Source: Cylindrotheca closterium (Eukaryota; Bacillariophyta; Bacillariophyceae; Bacillariales; Bacillariaceae). Taken from it: a stretch of 64,000 nucleotides of DNA. Numbering within the stretch: position 1 is the first letter of the stretch; the number at the start of each line of letters is the position of its first letter. The stretch is taken from assembly GCA_933822405.4 (NCBI GenBank), contig CAKOGP040001992.1:176717-240716 (forward strand). Reading direction: 5' to 3'. This document shows, in pieces, positions 35,060-44,603 of the stretch. The translations under genes and the position numbers were made by a program. The notes under the pieces were generated by a model that saw nothing but the letters and a program-made list of their open reading frames with translations, was not told the origin of the DNA and ran no database searches.

Positions 35060-36790
35060 TCAGTCAAAAGGATTGCTGCTGGTACGACGTTGTTGTTGCT
35101 GCTGCGGTGGTTGGCCGTATGCCTGCTGCTGTTGATATGGCTGCGAAAGGCCGTATCCGCTCGCGGAAGGTGTTCCGGATCTGTTGCTGGTATGCATTGC
35201 GAGCTGCTGTTGTCCACCATACTGTTGAGCGGGTGGGGCCATTGGTTGTGTTGCTGCATATGGGGACGGCGGGGGGTGGTAGGCTGGCGCTGGATCTGCA
35301 AATGGATTGGTTGGTGCAGCTGATGGATTGGGTGGTCCGGCGAAAGGATTGGTAGCAGCAGGTGAAGGTGCTGGACCACCAAATGGATTGGTTGGTGGTG
35401 CCCCATACATACTTGGAGTAGTGGGTGTTGGTTCTGGACCGAACGGATTGGGTGCTGCAGCAGGTGTTGGTCCCGGACCGAATGGATTTGTATCGCCTGG
35501 AGGTAACGGGGGTGCCGAAGCTGGCGGGGCGCTGATTTCTGAACCCATTGACGAATTGGAGGAACCAAAGGCTGCTTCTAGCTGGTCCATGGACGGTGGT
35601 GGAGCAGCTGCAGCTGAAATTGCAACCATGTCCACTGTGGACATTCCACCCAAACCATCATTGCTTTTGACAGGTACAGGATACCCTCCAGACCCTTGTG
35701 CGGCTGTTGTACCTGATGGAAAGAGCGTATTACCCCCTTGATTCATCATACCCCCATTTGTGCTACCAGTAAAGGATAATCGTCCCATATCTGATTCCAC
35801 CTGCACAGTATCGCCACCTTCCTTTGTCGATAGATCGGAAGGAGCTAGAGTTTCGATCTCTTTCAAACGTGCATCTTCACTGATTCCATGAGTAGCCGCG
35901 ATATTTTTCAATTCAGTGACCACCGCTTTGAGGCTTCCCATGGCCTTTGCCTCTTCCGTGCTAATAGTCATGTCGAATTGAATTACTTTCACCAACAAAG
36001 GATGCAAATCCCTCCACGCTCGATCAGTCAGTTCTTCCACTAGCAAACAAGCATCAGACGCACATTGCCTGTTTTCCTCCTTTATTTTCACGAGTTTCTC
36101 TTCATTGCGAGTAAGTTTCTCGGCCGACTTGGAATCCACTTGTTTTCCTTTTGCGAGCTTTTCGTTGGCGGACTGGCGCAAGCTTTCAACCTTTGATTGA
36201 TAGTGATCTGCTTCGACCCGAGACTTTTCTGCCTCTTTCAGTGTTTTGTCAACCCTTGTAAAAACTACTTGTTGCCATTGGATACAGTAATCAATGACAA
36301 ACTTGGCGAAACGTTGAGAGTACTGTTTGTTCTTGTTTGCCAAAGAGTGATGTGTTGATAGGTAGGAACAAACTGAATCTGGTGGAGCCCCAGCTGCTGG
36401 CATAGCACCGACGTGATTAGAAAGTGGAGATCCTCTCGATAAAACAGCAATATGTTGCGCCATCTGACCTTGATGATGAGCGTGTGTGAACAGAAACAAG
36501 ACAATAGATTAGAAAAGGAATCTTTTTTTCAAAAAACCGGTACATTTTTCACGTGCCTCGATACGCGACTTTGTCAGCGCTTCCATCGCAGCGTAATGTT
36601 GCTTCAAAACAACAAGAAAAGACTTCAGGCACTTATTGAAAGCATCATATTTCTCTGTCAGTTGCTTCAGATCCTCGCTTTTGTTGTGAGACTTGCCACC
36701 AACAGCAGACTTGAACCGCGTTGATACCCTCGTTTTCGCAATCGATTTCTTCATCGTGGAAAAATGATGATTATTGTTGTTGTTCGCCAT
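35060..36790 (-). CDS. BAR-domain-like protein with NPF motifs, two exons
   Basis: A 548-residue protein made by joining exon 1 (36790-36553) and exon 2 (36468-35060). The 84-nt intron 36552-36469 begins GTGAAA and ends CAAG; the split codon gives Arg80 and keeps the frame. Residues about 20-240 form a helical, BAR-like domain: DLKQLTEKYDAFNKCLKSFL, WQQVVFTRVDKTLKEAEKSR, and LVEELTDRAWRDLHPLLVKV. BAR domains bind and bend membranes. The C-terminal half is Pro/Gly/Gln-rich and has six NPF tripeptides, the last being the C-terminal SNPFD. NPF is the ligand of EH-domain endocytic proteins. An endocytic membrane-shaping role is therefore likely (inference). The start could instead be Met13. Confidence 0.8.
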
Positions 36791-37032
36791 TTCATTTGAT
36801 TTTGATTTTAGAACTTCCGTTAAAGGTACTTTAGTAGCTCTAAATCGCCATCGAGATTTTTGGCCACGTGCTTCATTTTTTCGGTGAAAATTGGACGAAA
36901 ATAGAAAAAAGTGGACCTGCGAAATTGCGATATTTGTTCGTCGTCGTCATCCCAATCCAAGTGTTTCGTCGTTGATTGATTGCACCCATTTACTTCTCTT
37001 TCTCGTCGTGATGCCAAGTAGCTGACAACACA

Positions 37033-38769
37033 ATGGATAAGCAAATCACCAGTTGTGTCAATAAACTCGAGAAAGAACAACGAGACCTAAAAGCAAAGAA
37101 CATTGAAGTCCTTGGTGTTCGAGACATCAATCGACAATATGAACTCCTCAGTCATTTACGAGCTTTGCTCCAAGAACGACTTGACCGTGGAGATGTATCG
37201 GCACTATCTGTAAGCGTTGGGCCTTCTATAGTCGAAGTCATTCGCCAGAATTCAAAGAAGGAACAACTTATGGAAGAATGCACTTGCATCCTCTACTTTC
37301 TCAGCATCTTTGATCCATATTTCAAGAAAGGAGTTGCAAGGTTGTTCAAGTCACTTCAAGATCATCCAGGGAATGACTCTATTCAAAAGGCTAGTCTAGC
37401 TGCAATTCGAAACGTTGTTGCAGCTAATCGCGATTCGCTTCCTCGAATCTCACCATCCATCCCGGTCATACTCGATAGCATGGAGAGGTACCCAGACAAT
37501 GTCGATTTGTTGAGTAGTTCTGCCGAAATTTTGGAGAACCTTGCATCGCATACGCCTAGTAAGGCCTTCTTTATTGAATGTGGTGCTCTGGAAAGTCTCA
37601 AAACCACAATGAGAAAACATTTGCACCTTGGACCACTACAAGCAACTATTCTTCGCGCCATGTCGAATTTGTCGTTTGCAGCCGGTGTAGATATCCGATC
37701 CGATATGCTTCCAATCATTTCCGTTGTAATTGCCTCAATGAGAGAAAATCCTAGAGACACCAAGGTACAAATGTATGGATTGAGCACGCTACAGAATATT
37801 TCTTCAGCAACACACGTTGCGAACCCGATGCATCGAAGTGCAGAAGGTCTTGTCGTTGACACCTTTCATACTATCCTGTCCATCATGAAAGTCCATGTCG
37901 AAGATGCTTCAATCCAAGAAGAAGGAATGAAAGCTTTGTACAGGACGATGGAGAGTGCTCCCGACAATAGAGATCTCATGATCGACGAGGACGGTGTCGT
38001 GACTATTGTCGATGCCATGACAAGATATTCGCACGCACTGGAAATTCAATCGCAAGGCCTCGCGATCATGCTCGCACTTGTGACGCAAAATGCGGACAAC
38101 CACGAACTACTTTTCTCCACCGGTGGCCTAGATGTCTTGCTGGCAGCCTTGATTACATTCCCAGACAACGTTAACGTGTCAACTTATGGAATTCAAATCT
38201 TGAAAGACTTTACTCGACTGTCGTTGGACTTTCAGCGAGCTGTAACTGCAAAAGGTGGTATTAGTGTGATTGTCACTTCAATGAGAAAGCATGCACACAA
38301 TGAAGATATTCAGGATCCAGCCTTTGCGTGTATGCGAAACTTGTGCCTGCATCAAGATAATCGAGAGGCTGTGAAGAAGGAGGGCGCAATCACAGTTTCC
38401 CTGACAAACATGACGCATTTCAAGGCGAACCCCGCCATCCAAGCATATGGTTGCGATGCTCTTGGGCGCTTGGCAACTATTGCCATGGAAGACATTTTTT
38501 GTAACCATGGAATCGAAGTTGCTCTTGAAAGTATGTCAGAGCATCCGAGTCACGCTGGAGTGCAAGACCGAGCATGCTTCCTGCTGCTGGCACTGTCAGA
38601 GCACCGCCCCGCACTGAAACACATGAAAGAGTACAATGTTCTGCCAATTGTTCAGGCTGCTAGAGTTCCTCCTAAGGAACAAGCCCAAGAGCGAAAAAGT
38701 ACTTTGGTCGGTCGATTGGAGGGAATGGATAGACCGAGTCTTTGGGGAGCGTTGTCTAGAAAGCAGTAG
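37033..38769 (+). CDS. Armadillo-type repeat protein
   Basis: A 578-residue protein in one exon, diverging from the BAR gene with about 240 bp between starts. The whole protein is helical repeats of about 40 residues with recurring cores: VQMYGLSTLQNIS, IQEEGMKALYRTM, IQSQGLAIMLALV, VSTYGIQILKDFT, IQDPAFACMRNLCLH, IQAYGCDALGRLA, VQDRACFLLLALS. These are armadillo repeats with the diatom-style conserved small residue after the first helix. The N-terminus is a short coiled coil (about 5-50). Armadillo solenoids bind peptides or other proteins. No catalytic site, signal peptide or membrane segment is seen, so a cytosolic scaffold is the best guess. No specific family name can be supported. Confidence 0.85.
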   Translation: MDKQITSCVNKLEKEQRDLKAKNIEVLGVRDINRQYELLSHLRALLQERLDRGDVSALSVSVGPSIVEVIRQNSKKEQLMEECTCILYFLSIFDPYFKKGVARLFKSLQDHPGNDSIQKASLAAIRNVVAANRDSLPRISPSIPVILDSMERYPDNVDLLSSSAEILENLASHTPSKAFFIECGALESLKTTMRKHLHLGPLQATILRAMSNLSFAAGVDIRSDMLPIISVVIASMRENPRDTKVQMYGLSTLQNISSATHVANPMHRSAEGLVVDTFHTILSIMKVHVEDASIQEEGMKALYRTMESAPDNRDLMIDEDGVVTIVDAMTRYSHALEIQSQGLAIMLALVTQNADNHELLFSTGGLDVLLAALITFPDNVNVSTYGIQILKDFTRLSLDFQRAVTAKGGISVIVTSMRKHAHNEDIQDPAFACMRNLCLHQDNREAVKKEGAITVSLTNMTHFKANPAIQAYGCDALGRLATIAMEDIFCNHGIEVALESMSEHPSHAGVQDRACFLLLALSEHRPALKHMKEYNVLPIVQAARVPPKEQAQERKSTLVGRLEGMDRPSLWGALSRKQ

Positions 38770-39001
38770 ACGGTTTACATCATTGGCATAATAGGAGCAA
38801 GATGTACTAATAGTCCTATTCCTTTAGTTTAAAACATCTCCACTTGTCTCCATCAATAGAATGCAGTGCAAGCTTAGGATTCTCATTCGTTGGTTGATCA
38901 GGTCCGATTTCCGTTTCTTCATTTTGGTTGTCTCGGCCTAATTGATGCTTCTTTAGTGATACAGGATACAGGTGCTTCTTAGAATGCTCCAACCTTTTTA
39001 C

Positions 39002-40224
39002 TTATTTCGTAAAAATCAAGATGGCAAGGCAGAGGAGAGCGATCCCACCTTGAATAAGGGCTGGGAGTAGGTGGGTAGAGTCTCCTGAAGCAAAGGCGAT
39101 TCCATCGCTTACTGCTCTCAAGGAAAACAACAATGCCCCAACCAGAATTGATTGCTTCAACAATCCGCCCTTTTTCAAATCAATAAGCTGGCTATCCATA
39201 CCGCCATCTATTTCCTGCTGTGCTGCTCTTAGATCGTTAATCGCTTCTTCCACATTCTTTGCCTCGACATTCACCTTTGCCAACATTTTCTTCATGTTGG
39301 CATCAGCAGCTGCCAGTCGCTCCTCATCTTCTCTGATCCTATCTTGTGTTGCTTGAGAATTGCGTTCTGCACTTGATTCAGCGAGTGCCATCTATATGTG
39401 AAGAATCAAAGTGTATGAGTTTGAATGAATCATTGCAAATAATATTGGTATGAAGAAAGTTGCCGAAAACATCATTCATCATTCATCAGTCTCCATTCAT
39501 CAGTCTCCATTGACCATCCATCATTCAGCATTCATCATACCTGTTCCTTTCGGATGTCTTCCAAACCATCCAGTAGTTCATCGTTAGCCCTGTCAAAGAT
39601 TGCTTTAATTTCCTTCATGATTTCTTTGTTGTCTAATAGTGACTCTTTATCTACATCAGCCATCGCACTCGCCTCTTCAATAGCTTCAGTAAGGGCCTTT
39701 TCCAAAAACTTTTCGGTATCTCTCGACGCGGGATCAAACTTTGGAATCTCCGTTTTAACACCACCGAGCTGGGACTTTACGTCATCAATTAAGTCGATCT
39801 CTGAAGCCGAAGCAAGTTCCGATGCCATATCGGAGTACAGGGCGGCCTCGGCTTCAGGGGGTGGAGGTTCAACATCTTCCAATCCCTTCAAATCGAGTGT
39901 TTCCATTGCCTTTGCGAAAGCTTCATCTTGTACTTTTCGGTCAGGCACTGTAAACACATCATCATCAAGAGACTTTAGATTATCCAATTGCTTGAAGGCA
40001 TCTTCCATGCCCTTTCCTATACTTTCATCATCCTTCTCGCCATCAGCATACAAGGCTGAAGTTGTTGTAGTTGTTCTTTCTACTCTTGCAAAAGGAGAAA
40101 TTTGGAATCTCAATGAAGGCGACCTTGATTGTTGTAGTCCTAGTACTCCAAATCCATTTACACCTGGTGTTAGCAAGAATATTGGGACCACCGCGAAAAT
40201 TATTACATTCGTCGTGGAAGGCAT
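39002..40224 (-). CDS. Plastid-targeted coiled-coil membrane protein, two exons
   Basis: A 357-residue protein made from exon 1 (40224-39541) and exon 2 (39391-39002). The 149-nt intron 39540-39392 begins GTATGA and ends ATATAG, in phase 0. I start at the ATG at 40224 (MPSTTNVII), which gives a signal peptide ending VNGF-GVLG, the diatom plastid motif with Phe. The mature part is acidic and helical (KQLDNLKSLDDDVF, EEASAMADVDKESLLDNKEI), then a coiled coil (RIREDEERLAAADANMKKM). It ends with one or two transmembrane helices (ILVGALLFSLRAVSDGIAF and LIQGGIALLCLAILIF). It probably sits in a plastid membrane with its coiled coil in the stroma or periplastidial space (inference). The family is not recognised. 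Confidence 0.8.
39481..39540. repeat. Short tandem repeats in an intron
   Basis: The unit ATTCATCAGTCTCC occurs twice in tandem (39481-39508), followed by degenerate ATTCA/ATCATTCA copies up to the splice donor of the two-exon plastid gene. Confidence 0.8.
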
Positions 40225-40529
40225 GATGTTTGCTTGCTTGCTTGAATAGTAATGACACTCGGTAGCAGTTGGAGATTGAGTGACGATTTGATTTCTTTCG
40301 ATGATGTTTGTGTGATGGATTGATGATGCACGCTCGCGCGAATCGCACGAAAGGAAGGACATGTTCAATCGATCATGTTAAAAACATCGATCATGTCCTT
40401 GTTTCTTGATGCCTGCTAATAGGCAAAATAACAAAATCGATCTTTTAAAATGTAAGTGCTGGGGGCTTGCTGAAACACTTCAGTATGTATAGCACACAAA
40501 CACTTTGGTTTTGAAACGTCCAAAAGTAA
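40225..40529. other. Spacer between plastid-protein gene and tRNA
   Basis: A 305-bp spacer between the plastid-protein start and the tRNA 3' end. It contains the direct repeat ATCGATCATGT (near 40370 and 40387). No gene is seen except a non-ATG extension of the upstream gene. Confidence 0.4.
40522..40525 (-). terminator. Pol III terminator of tRNA-Phe
   Basis: A TTTT run on the minus strand, four bases after the tRNA discriminator base, is the expected RNA polymerase III stop. Confidence 0.7.
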
Positions 40530-40556
40530 TGCCTCGACTGTGAATCGAACACAGGG

Positions 40557-40598
<42 letters not shown>

Positions 40599-40602
40599 AG
40601 GC
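40530..40602 (-). tRNA. tRNA-Phe (GAA)
   Basis: A complete cloverleaf reads on the minus strand: acceptor GCCTCGA pairs with TCGAGGC, then D arm GCTC/GAGC, anticodon stem TCAGA/TCTGA with loop CTGAAGA giving anticodon GAA, and T arm CTGTG TTCGATT CACAG, with discriminator A. It is 73 nt long with no intron and no encoded CCA, as expected for a nuclear gene. Internal A and B boxes (TAGCTCAGTTGG, GTTCGATTC) are intact. Confidence 0.97.
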
Positions 40603-40893
40603 ATCTACGAGTGGGCCTAAAATTTTAATATTTCAACGCAACTAAAAAGCCTTTTTTCAGCAACAAAATGGCAATAACAAGCATTCTTGTCATAACCCTC
40701 TCTATCCTTTGTATCGAACGCTTAGTGCTATAGAGTATAGTGGGTAGATGACAAGGCATGTTTTCCGAAGCAACCAAGTTTTATTTTTAAAATCGTGCTT
40801 GCGACACGAATACTAGAAAAGCACGGGCAAGACCTATCTCACGTTGCATTGTCATACGCTAGCATTGCATGGCTGTTGTGAAACCAACACAGG

Positions 40894-41320
40894 TTGGACG
40901 GTGCTCTTCAGATGATTGATGAACGTGTCAAAGTTTGGTCTTGGCTACAAGGAATGGAAGACTTCGACATAAATGCATTGGTATCCACGCTCCGAGGGAA
41001 AGCTTCGAAAGGGTCACGGATGCCTATGAGTTTCTTGGAATCGCATATTCGAAACAAGATATACTGCCATCAATGCTCTCTATAATATAAGGCTCTGGAG
41101 ATTCAGCGAAACATGGTTGGCGATAGTCACCCCCGCACAAAGGAGCTTATGCATACCATCACATTTTAAAAGCACAGGAAAAGGCAAAAGCGCTGAACGA
41201 AAAGGGACTGGCGCTGAATGCGCAAGGCGATTGGAAAATGGAGATGGAACTCTTCCAAATAGCGGTGTATATTGAAAGGAAGGCTTTGATACTCTTCCCA
41301 TTCTAAGAGCATTAATCTAC
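40894..41320 (+). pseudogene. Kinesin-light-chain-like TPR remnant
   Basis: Fragments of TPR repeats occur in different frames on the plus strand: KALEIQRNMVGDSHPRTKEL at about 41088-41145 fits the kinesin-light-chain TPR pattern (ALxIxxxxxGxxHPxT), and KGLALNAQGDWKMEMELFQ lies at about 41199-41257. The upstream frame 40894-41085 may be an earlier part. Stops and shifts separate the pieces and no complete gene can be built. The tandem TPR proteins common in diatoms are the likely source. Confidence 0.5.
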
Positions 41321-41451
41321 GAAAATGCTTCGGTTGTGTTAGTTCAACAGGGTCGGCTCAAATATGGCATTGATGCGAGTGCAACATTTATCGTTCCACA
41401 CAATAGACGACTGACCTATATATTCCGATTACTAGCTTAGCTCTTAAGATA

Positions 41452-42657
41452 CTATTTATTTCCATTTCCATTTGTAAAAACGTTAAAGATAGATGCAAGT
41501 CCGCCCTCTTGTTCTTGTCGTTGCAAGGCTTTTGGTTTCCGCAATGGAATCACACCACTTTCATATTTGTTTCGCAAGTCATACACAAACTCTAGGGCCG
41601 CACGCTCCGCAGGCGTGATCTCTGGGTGCCAGAAGTCTATTATCTAGTTTTGAAAAATGTGGTGTCAGCAACTGAAACAAGACGATTGATTCAATTCAAC
41701 TTCTGCCAATGTGCAGACGGTAGCTTACCAACACGTGTCGATCTTCGTTTGAAGAATTTCCAGTTGAATGGACGAAGGATGTGTCCAAGGTTGTGAGCTT
41801 GCCCAATTCCCAGGATCTTTTCTCTTCTCCAACCTTTATCCAGCAGCCTTCAGGCACCTTGAGGCCAAGGTGTGCCGTAAGGATGAAGTTCCTACCGTCA
41901 CCTAATTATACAGGACGAGTTGATTTGAATCTGCCTTCAATATAGGATATCATAAGACATTGTCACGACAATACTCGTACTTACTGTGCTCTGCAACGCC
42001 ACTTCCTCCTGCTTGCCGGGCAAAACAAAGTCCTCGCACCGCCAACGGGATTCCAAGCTTTTTTATAATCTGGTATGTACCAGGGAATATCTTCACGTTC
42101 TCTGTGTATTTTCCAAGTCTTTGCAGCCTTACCGCCGACCATCCATCGCCCATCGTCGCAGAAACAGCGCTGTCTGCCTTGAATAGCTGTGCTGGGTTCA
42201 AAAGATAATCCTCGAGCTCTCCTTGGATAATATCCGACTTGGCTTCCAGTTCAGCAGCCCAAGGAAACAATTCAGGATTCTCGCTAAGGTCCCAAAAGGG
42301 CTTTGCTGTAAGGCCATCAATATGCTCTTCAGAAGGCTTGTGGCCAGGACCGCAGCCTTCGGGTTTTGGCAAATCACCCCTTGCTCTTTTACTGAATGTC
42401 CGAATGCGATCAATATCTTGGCCTTGCTTTGCGTAGAAGCTTTCGATTCCATCAAGCCCCTCGTCCACGTCTTCCCAGAACTGCATTTGTCTTTCGGTTA
42501 ACATCGAGCAGCATATTTGCGAGATTGAGCCGACTTTAGATTTTAGAAGCGACTGTTTACACGGCGTTATTTGGGATGTATGTAAATGTTGAAACGAGTG
42601 CGACAAAGAAATGCCGACAAGAAACAAAAAAAATACCCGATGCAACCGACTCTTCAT
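41452..42657 (-). CDS. Aspartyl/asparaginyl beta-hydroxylase-like protein, three exons
   Basis: A 345-residue protein from exons 42657-41985, 41901-41729 and 41643-41452. Intron 1 (41984-41902, 83 nt) starts GTAAGT and ends TTAG; intron 2 (41728-41644, 85 nt) starts GTAAGC and ends CTAG. Both keep the frame. A signal peptide (about 1-22) marks it as secretory or plastid-bound. The C-terminal half is the AspH fold of 2OG/Fe(II) oxygenases: GVAEHSDGRNFILTAHLGL, KRSWELGKLTTLDTSFVHST and DRHVLIIDFWHPEITP. The His of EHSDG and of SFVHST are the expected iron ligands (AspH uses two His), and the Arg of EDRHVL binds 2OG. Family members hydroxylate Asp/Asn in EGF-like domains in the ER. The substrate here is unknown. 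The 418-bp spacer to the divergent glycosyltransferase-like gene carries both promoters. Confidence 0.88.
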
Positions 42658-43075
42658 TTTGTTCGTCCTTCGCTGTTGTACCGGTAGAGATTTCTAACGT
42701 ATGAGATCCTTAGTGGTAGTATGTCCTCCTGTAGTGGGCAGATCAACAAAAAGGCGTTGGTATACGTGGTAATAATATTGAATGATATTTTAATATAAAT
42801 GTAATGAAAGAATTCTTCACAGATTTTATTCAACCCTTCAACAGTATGATTACAACCCTAACTTATTTGAATACGCACGCACGATGGACGGATGTGTAGA
42901 TCAAGTCGAACGAGTCGTAGGCATAAACTCTCCAGAGTATCAGTAGAGCATTTCCATTCATTCCAATACTCGTACTGTATTTTGATGCTTTGTGTTTTTG
43001 TCTCTGCATCCACCCACTACTCTGCCTTGTTGCTTCATGAAGAAATGACATAAGAAAGAGCTCATTTCATCCACC
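42658..43075. other. Divergent spacer
   Basis: A 418-bp AT-rich spacer between divergent starts. It contains GTACCGGTAG at 42678-42687, identical to 24061-24070. No gene is seen. Confidence 0.45.
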
Positions 43076-44461
43076 ATGCACAAGAGGCGGTGTACGCACA
43101 AACAGGAATCACCAGACTTGCCAGTTGACTATAATCGCAATTTTTCGGAAACATCCAATTGGAAACTCAATATTCCTTGGTGGTGGCCAGTAAAGCCACC
43201 GGTACTGTCATCACGGGCATACACTCTCGGTTTAGTGTTCTTCCTTCTCATCATACTTTCCACTTTGTCCGTCATCTCTGTGGATGTGGAACGCATTCTT
43301 CCTTTCGGGTCGCCAGCTACCGTGCACTCTGTGACAAGCGTCAATCATCCTATCTTGATGAATACAACAATGACTTCCTTCAATCTTTCACAACCACAAC
43401 CTCAACCATTACCAACGATTGTTGTACAACTGCGAGGAGAGCTCGGCAATCATATGAGTGCCATAGCTCATGGCTATGGTCTTCAATTATACGCTCTCGA
43501 ACTCTTTGGATTAGAAACCAAGCTCCTACTAAGACATCAAGTAATGTCGGACGGGATTACAAGCAATCCCAAATGGATACCTACTAGTCAGACACTCCAG
43601 CGCTGTTTCAGCTTTGACGACTGGGATTTTTCTCAAGGCGGTCGTTGGGAAGAGTTCAACACAAGAAAAATGCAACAAGAAAATTGGTTGGATTTTCTAG
43701 AGCTTAAGCTCATGAGTTCTGTCAATGGTAGACGAATGAAGGGACTCGTCTTCAATGATAATCAACCAGTAACGACAGAAGATATCCATAAAGGCTTGGA
43801 ATCATTCATGGGTGCTCTAAGGAAACAAGACAAGAAGCCAACAATTCCTTCCTTCGCCGATATCTCTTTGCCATTTTTGTTCTCGGAATCGATTGACAAC
43901 ACTGTTCTGGTGGACCGATACTGGAAATACCTTCGATCGTTCTTTACCCTAGACTTGTCGTCGTCGTCATGCTGTGGAGACGAGGAACCCTATCCGGATG
44001 AATCTGTCTTTCACTTTCGCAACTTTGCAACCGAAATGCCCAACTACAAAGGAACTTTACAGGAGGCGACGCCAAACCAAACTGCCTTTGAGCTATTTGG
44101 CCATTTAGGAGCTGGTGATAAAGTCGCGATCACTAGTCGTTTCAATAACGAACGGCTGCAGCTGTATGTCAGCGCCATGCGAGCACGAGAGATCAATGTG
44201 CGAGTTATTGAAGGGCAGAGTGGAATCCAAGATTTTTGCTTCTTGACCAAAGCAAGAAAAGAATTGGTTGGAAACTTTCAGTCCACATTTGTATTTTGGG
44301 CAGCCATTTTGGGAAATGCGCGAAAAGTCCTACTCTACACTGTGGACAACCCTTCCCTGAAGCAAAGATTTGGGCAAACTAGAAGAGATCGCTTTCAGTA
44401 CCAATGGAATTCTGACTCCCTCCGATATCGTGTCATTCTACAGCTCATTGAATACGAATGA
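43076..44461 (+). CDS. Type II membrane glycosyltransferase-like protein
   Basis: A 461-residue protein. A basic cytosolic N-terminus and one transmembrane helix at about 50-68 (LGLVFFLLIILSTLSVI) precede a lumenal domain with sequons, the layout of Golgi glycosyltransferases. The first conserved block, VVQLRGELGNHMSAIAHGYG (about 117-136), resembles the GDP-fucose transferase motif GxLGNQ. A later block (GIQDFCFLTKARKELVGNFQ, then STFVFWAAILGNA) resembles the fucosyltransferase GT11 motif with STFSWW. I therefore suspect a fucosyltransferase-like enzyme, but the resemblance is only local. Diatom genomes carry many such genes. The gene is a single exon, ends 142 bp before the convergent NB-ARC gene, and has a short poly-Ser tract in the middle. 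Confidence 0.7.
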   Translation: MHKRRCTHKQESPDLPVDYNRNFSETSNWKLNIPWWWPVKPPVLSSRAYTLGLVFFLLIILSTLSVISVDVERILPFGSPATVHSVTSVNHPILMNTTMTSFNLSQPQPQPLPTIVVQLRGELGNHMSAIAHGYGLQLYALELFGLETKLLLRHQVMSDGITSNPKWIPTSQTLQRCFSFDDWDFSQGGRWEEFNTRKMQQENWLDFLELKLMSSVNGRRMKGLVFNDNQPVTTEDIHKGLESFMGALRKQDKKPTIPSFADISLPFLFSESIDNTVLVDRYWKYLRSFFTLDLSSSSCCGDEEPYPDESVFHFRNFATEMPNYKGTLQEATPNQTAFELFGHLGAGDKVAITSRFNNERLQLYVSAMRAREINVRVIEGQSGIQDFCFLTKARKELVGNFQSTFVFWAAILGNARKVLLYTVDNPSLKQRFGQTRRDRFQYQWNSDSLRYRVILQLIEYE

Positions 44462-44603
44462 ATGAATGAATCATCAAACTACGATATAGACCTAGAGACT
44501 ATTGTCCGTGCAAATAACATTCCGAGTCATCTATTTGTTATGGAATGCGTGGTGTCTATATGAGTCATAAAACAAACTGCTTATTTCGTGTCGATGAATG
44601 TCA

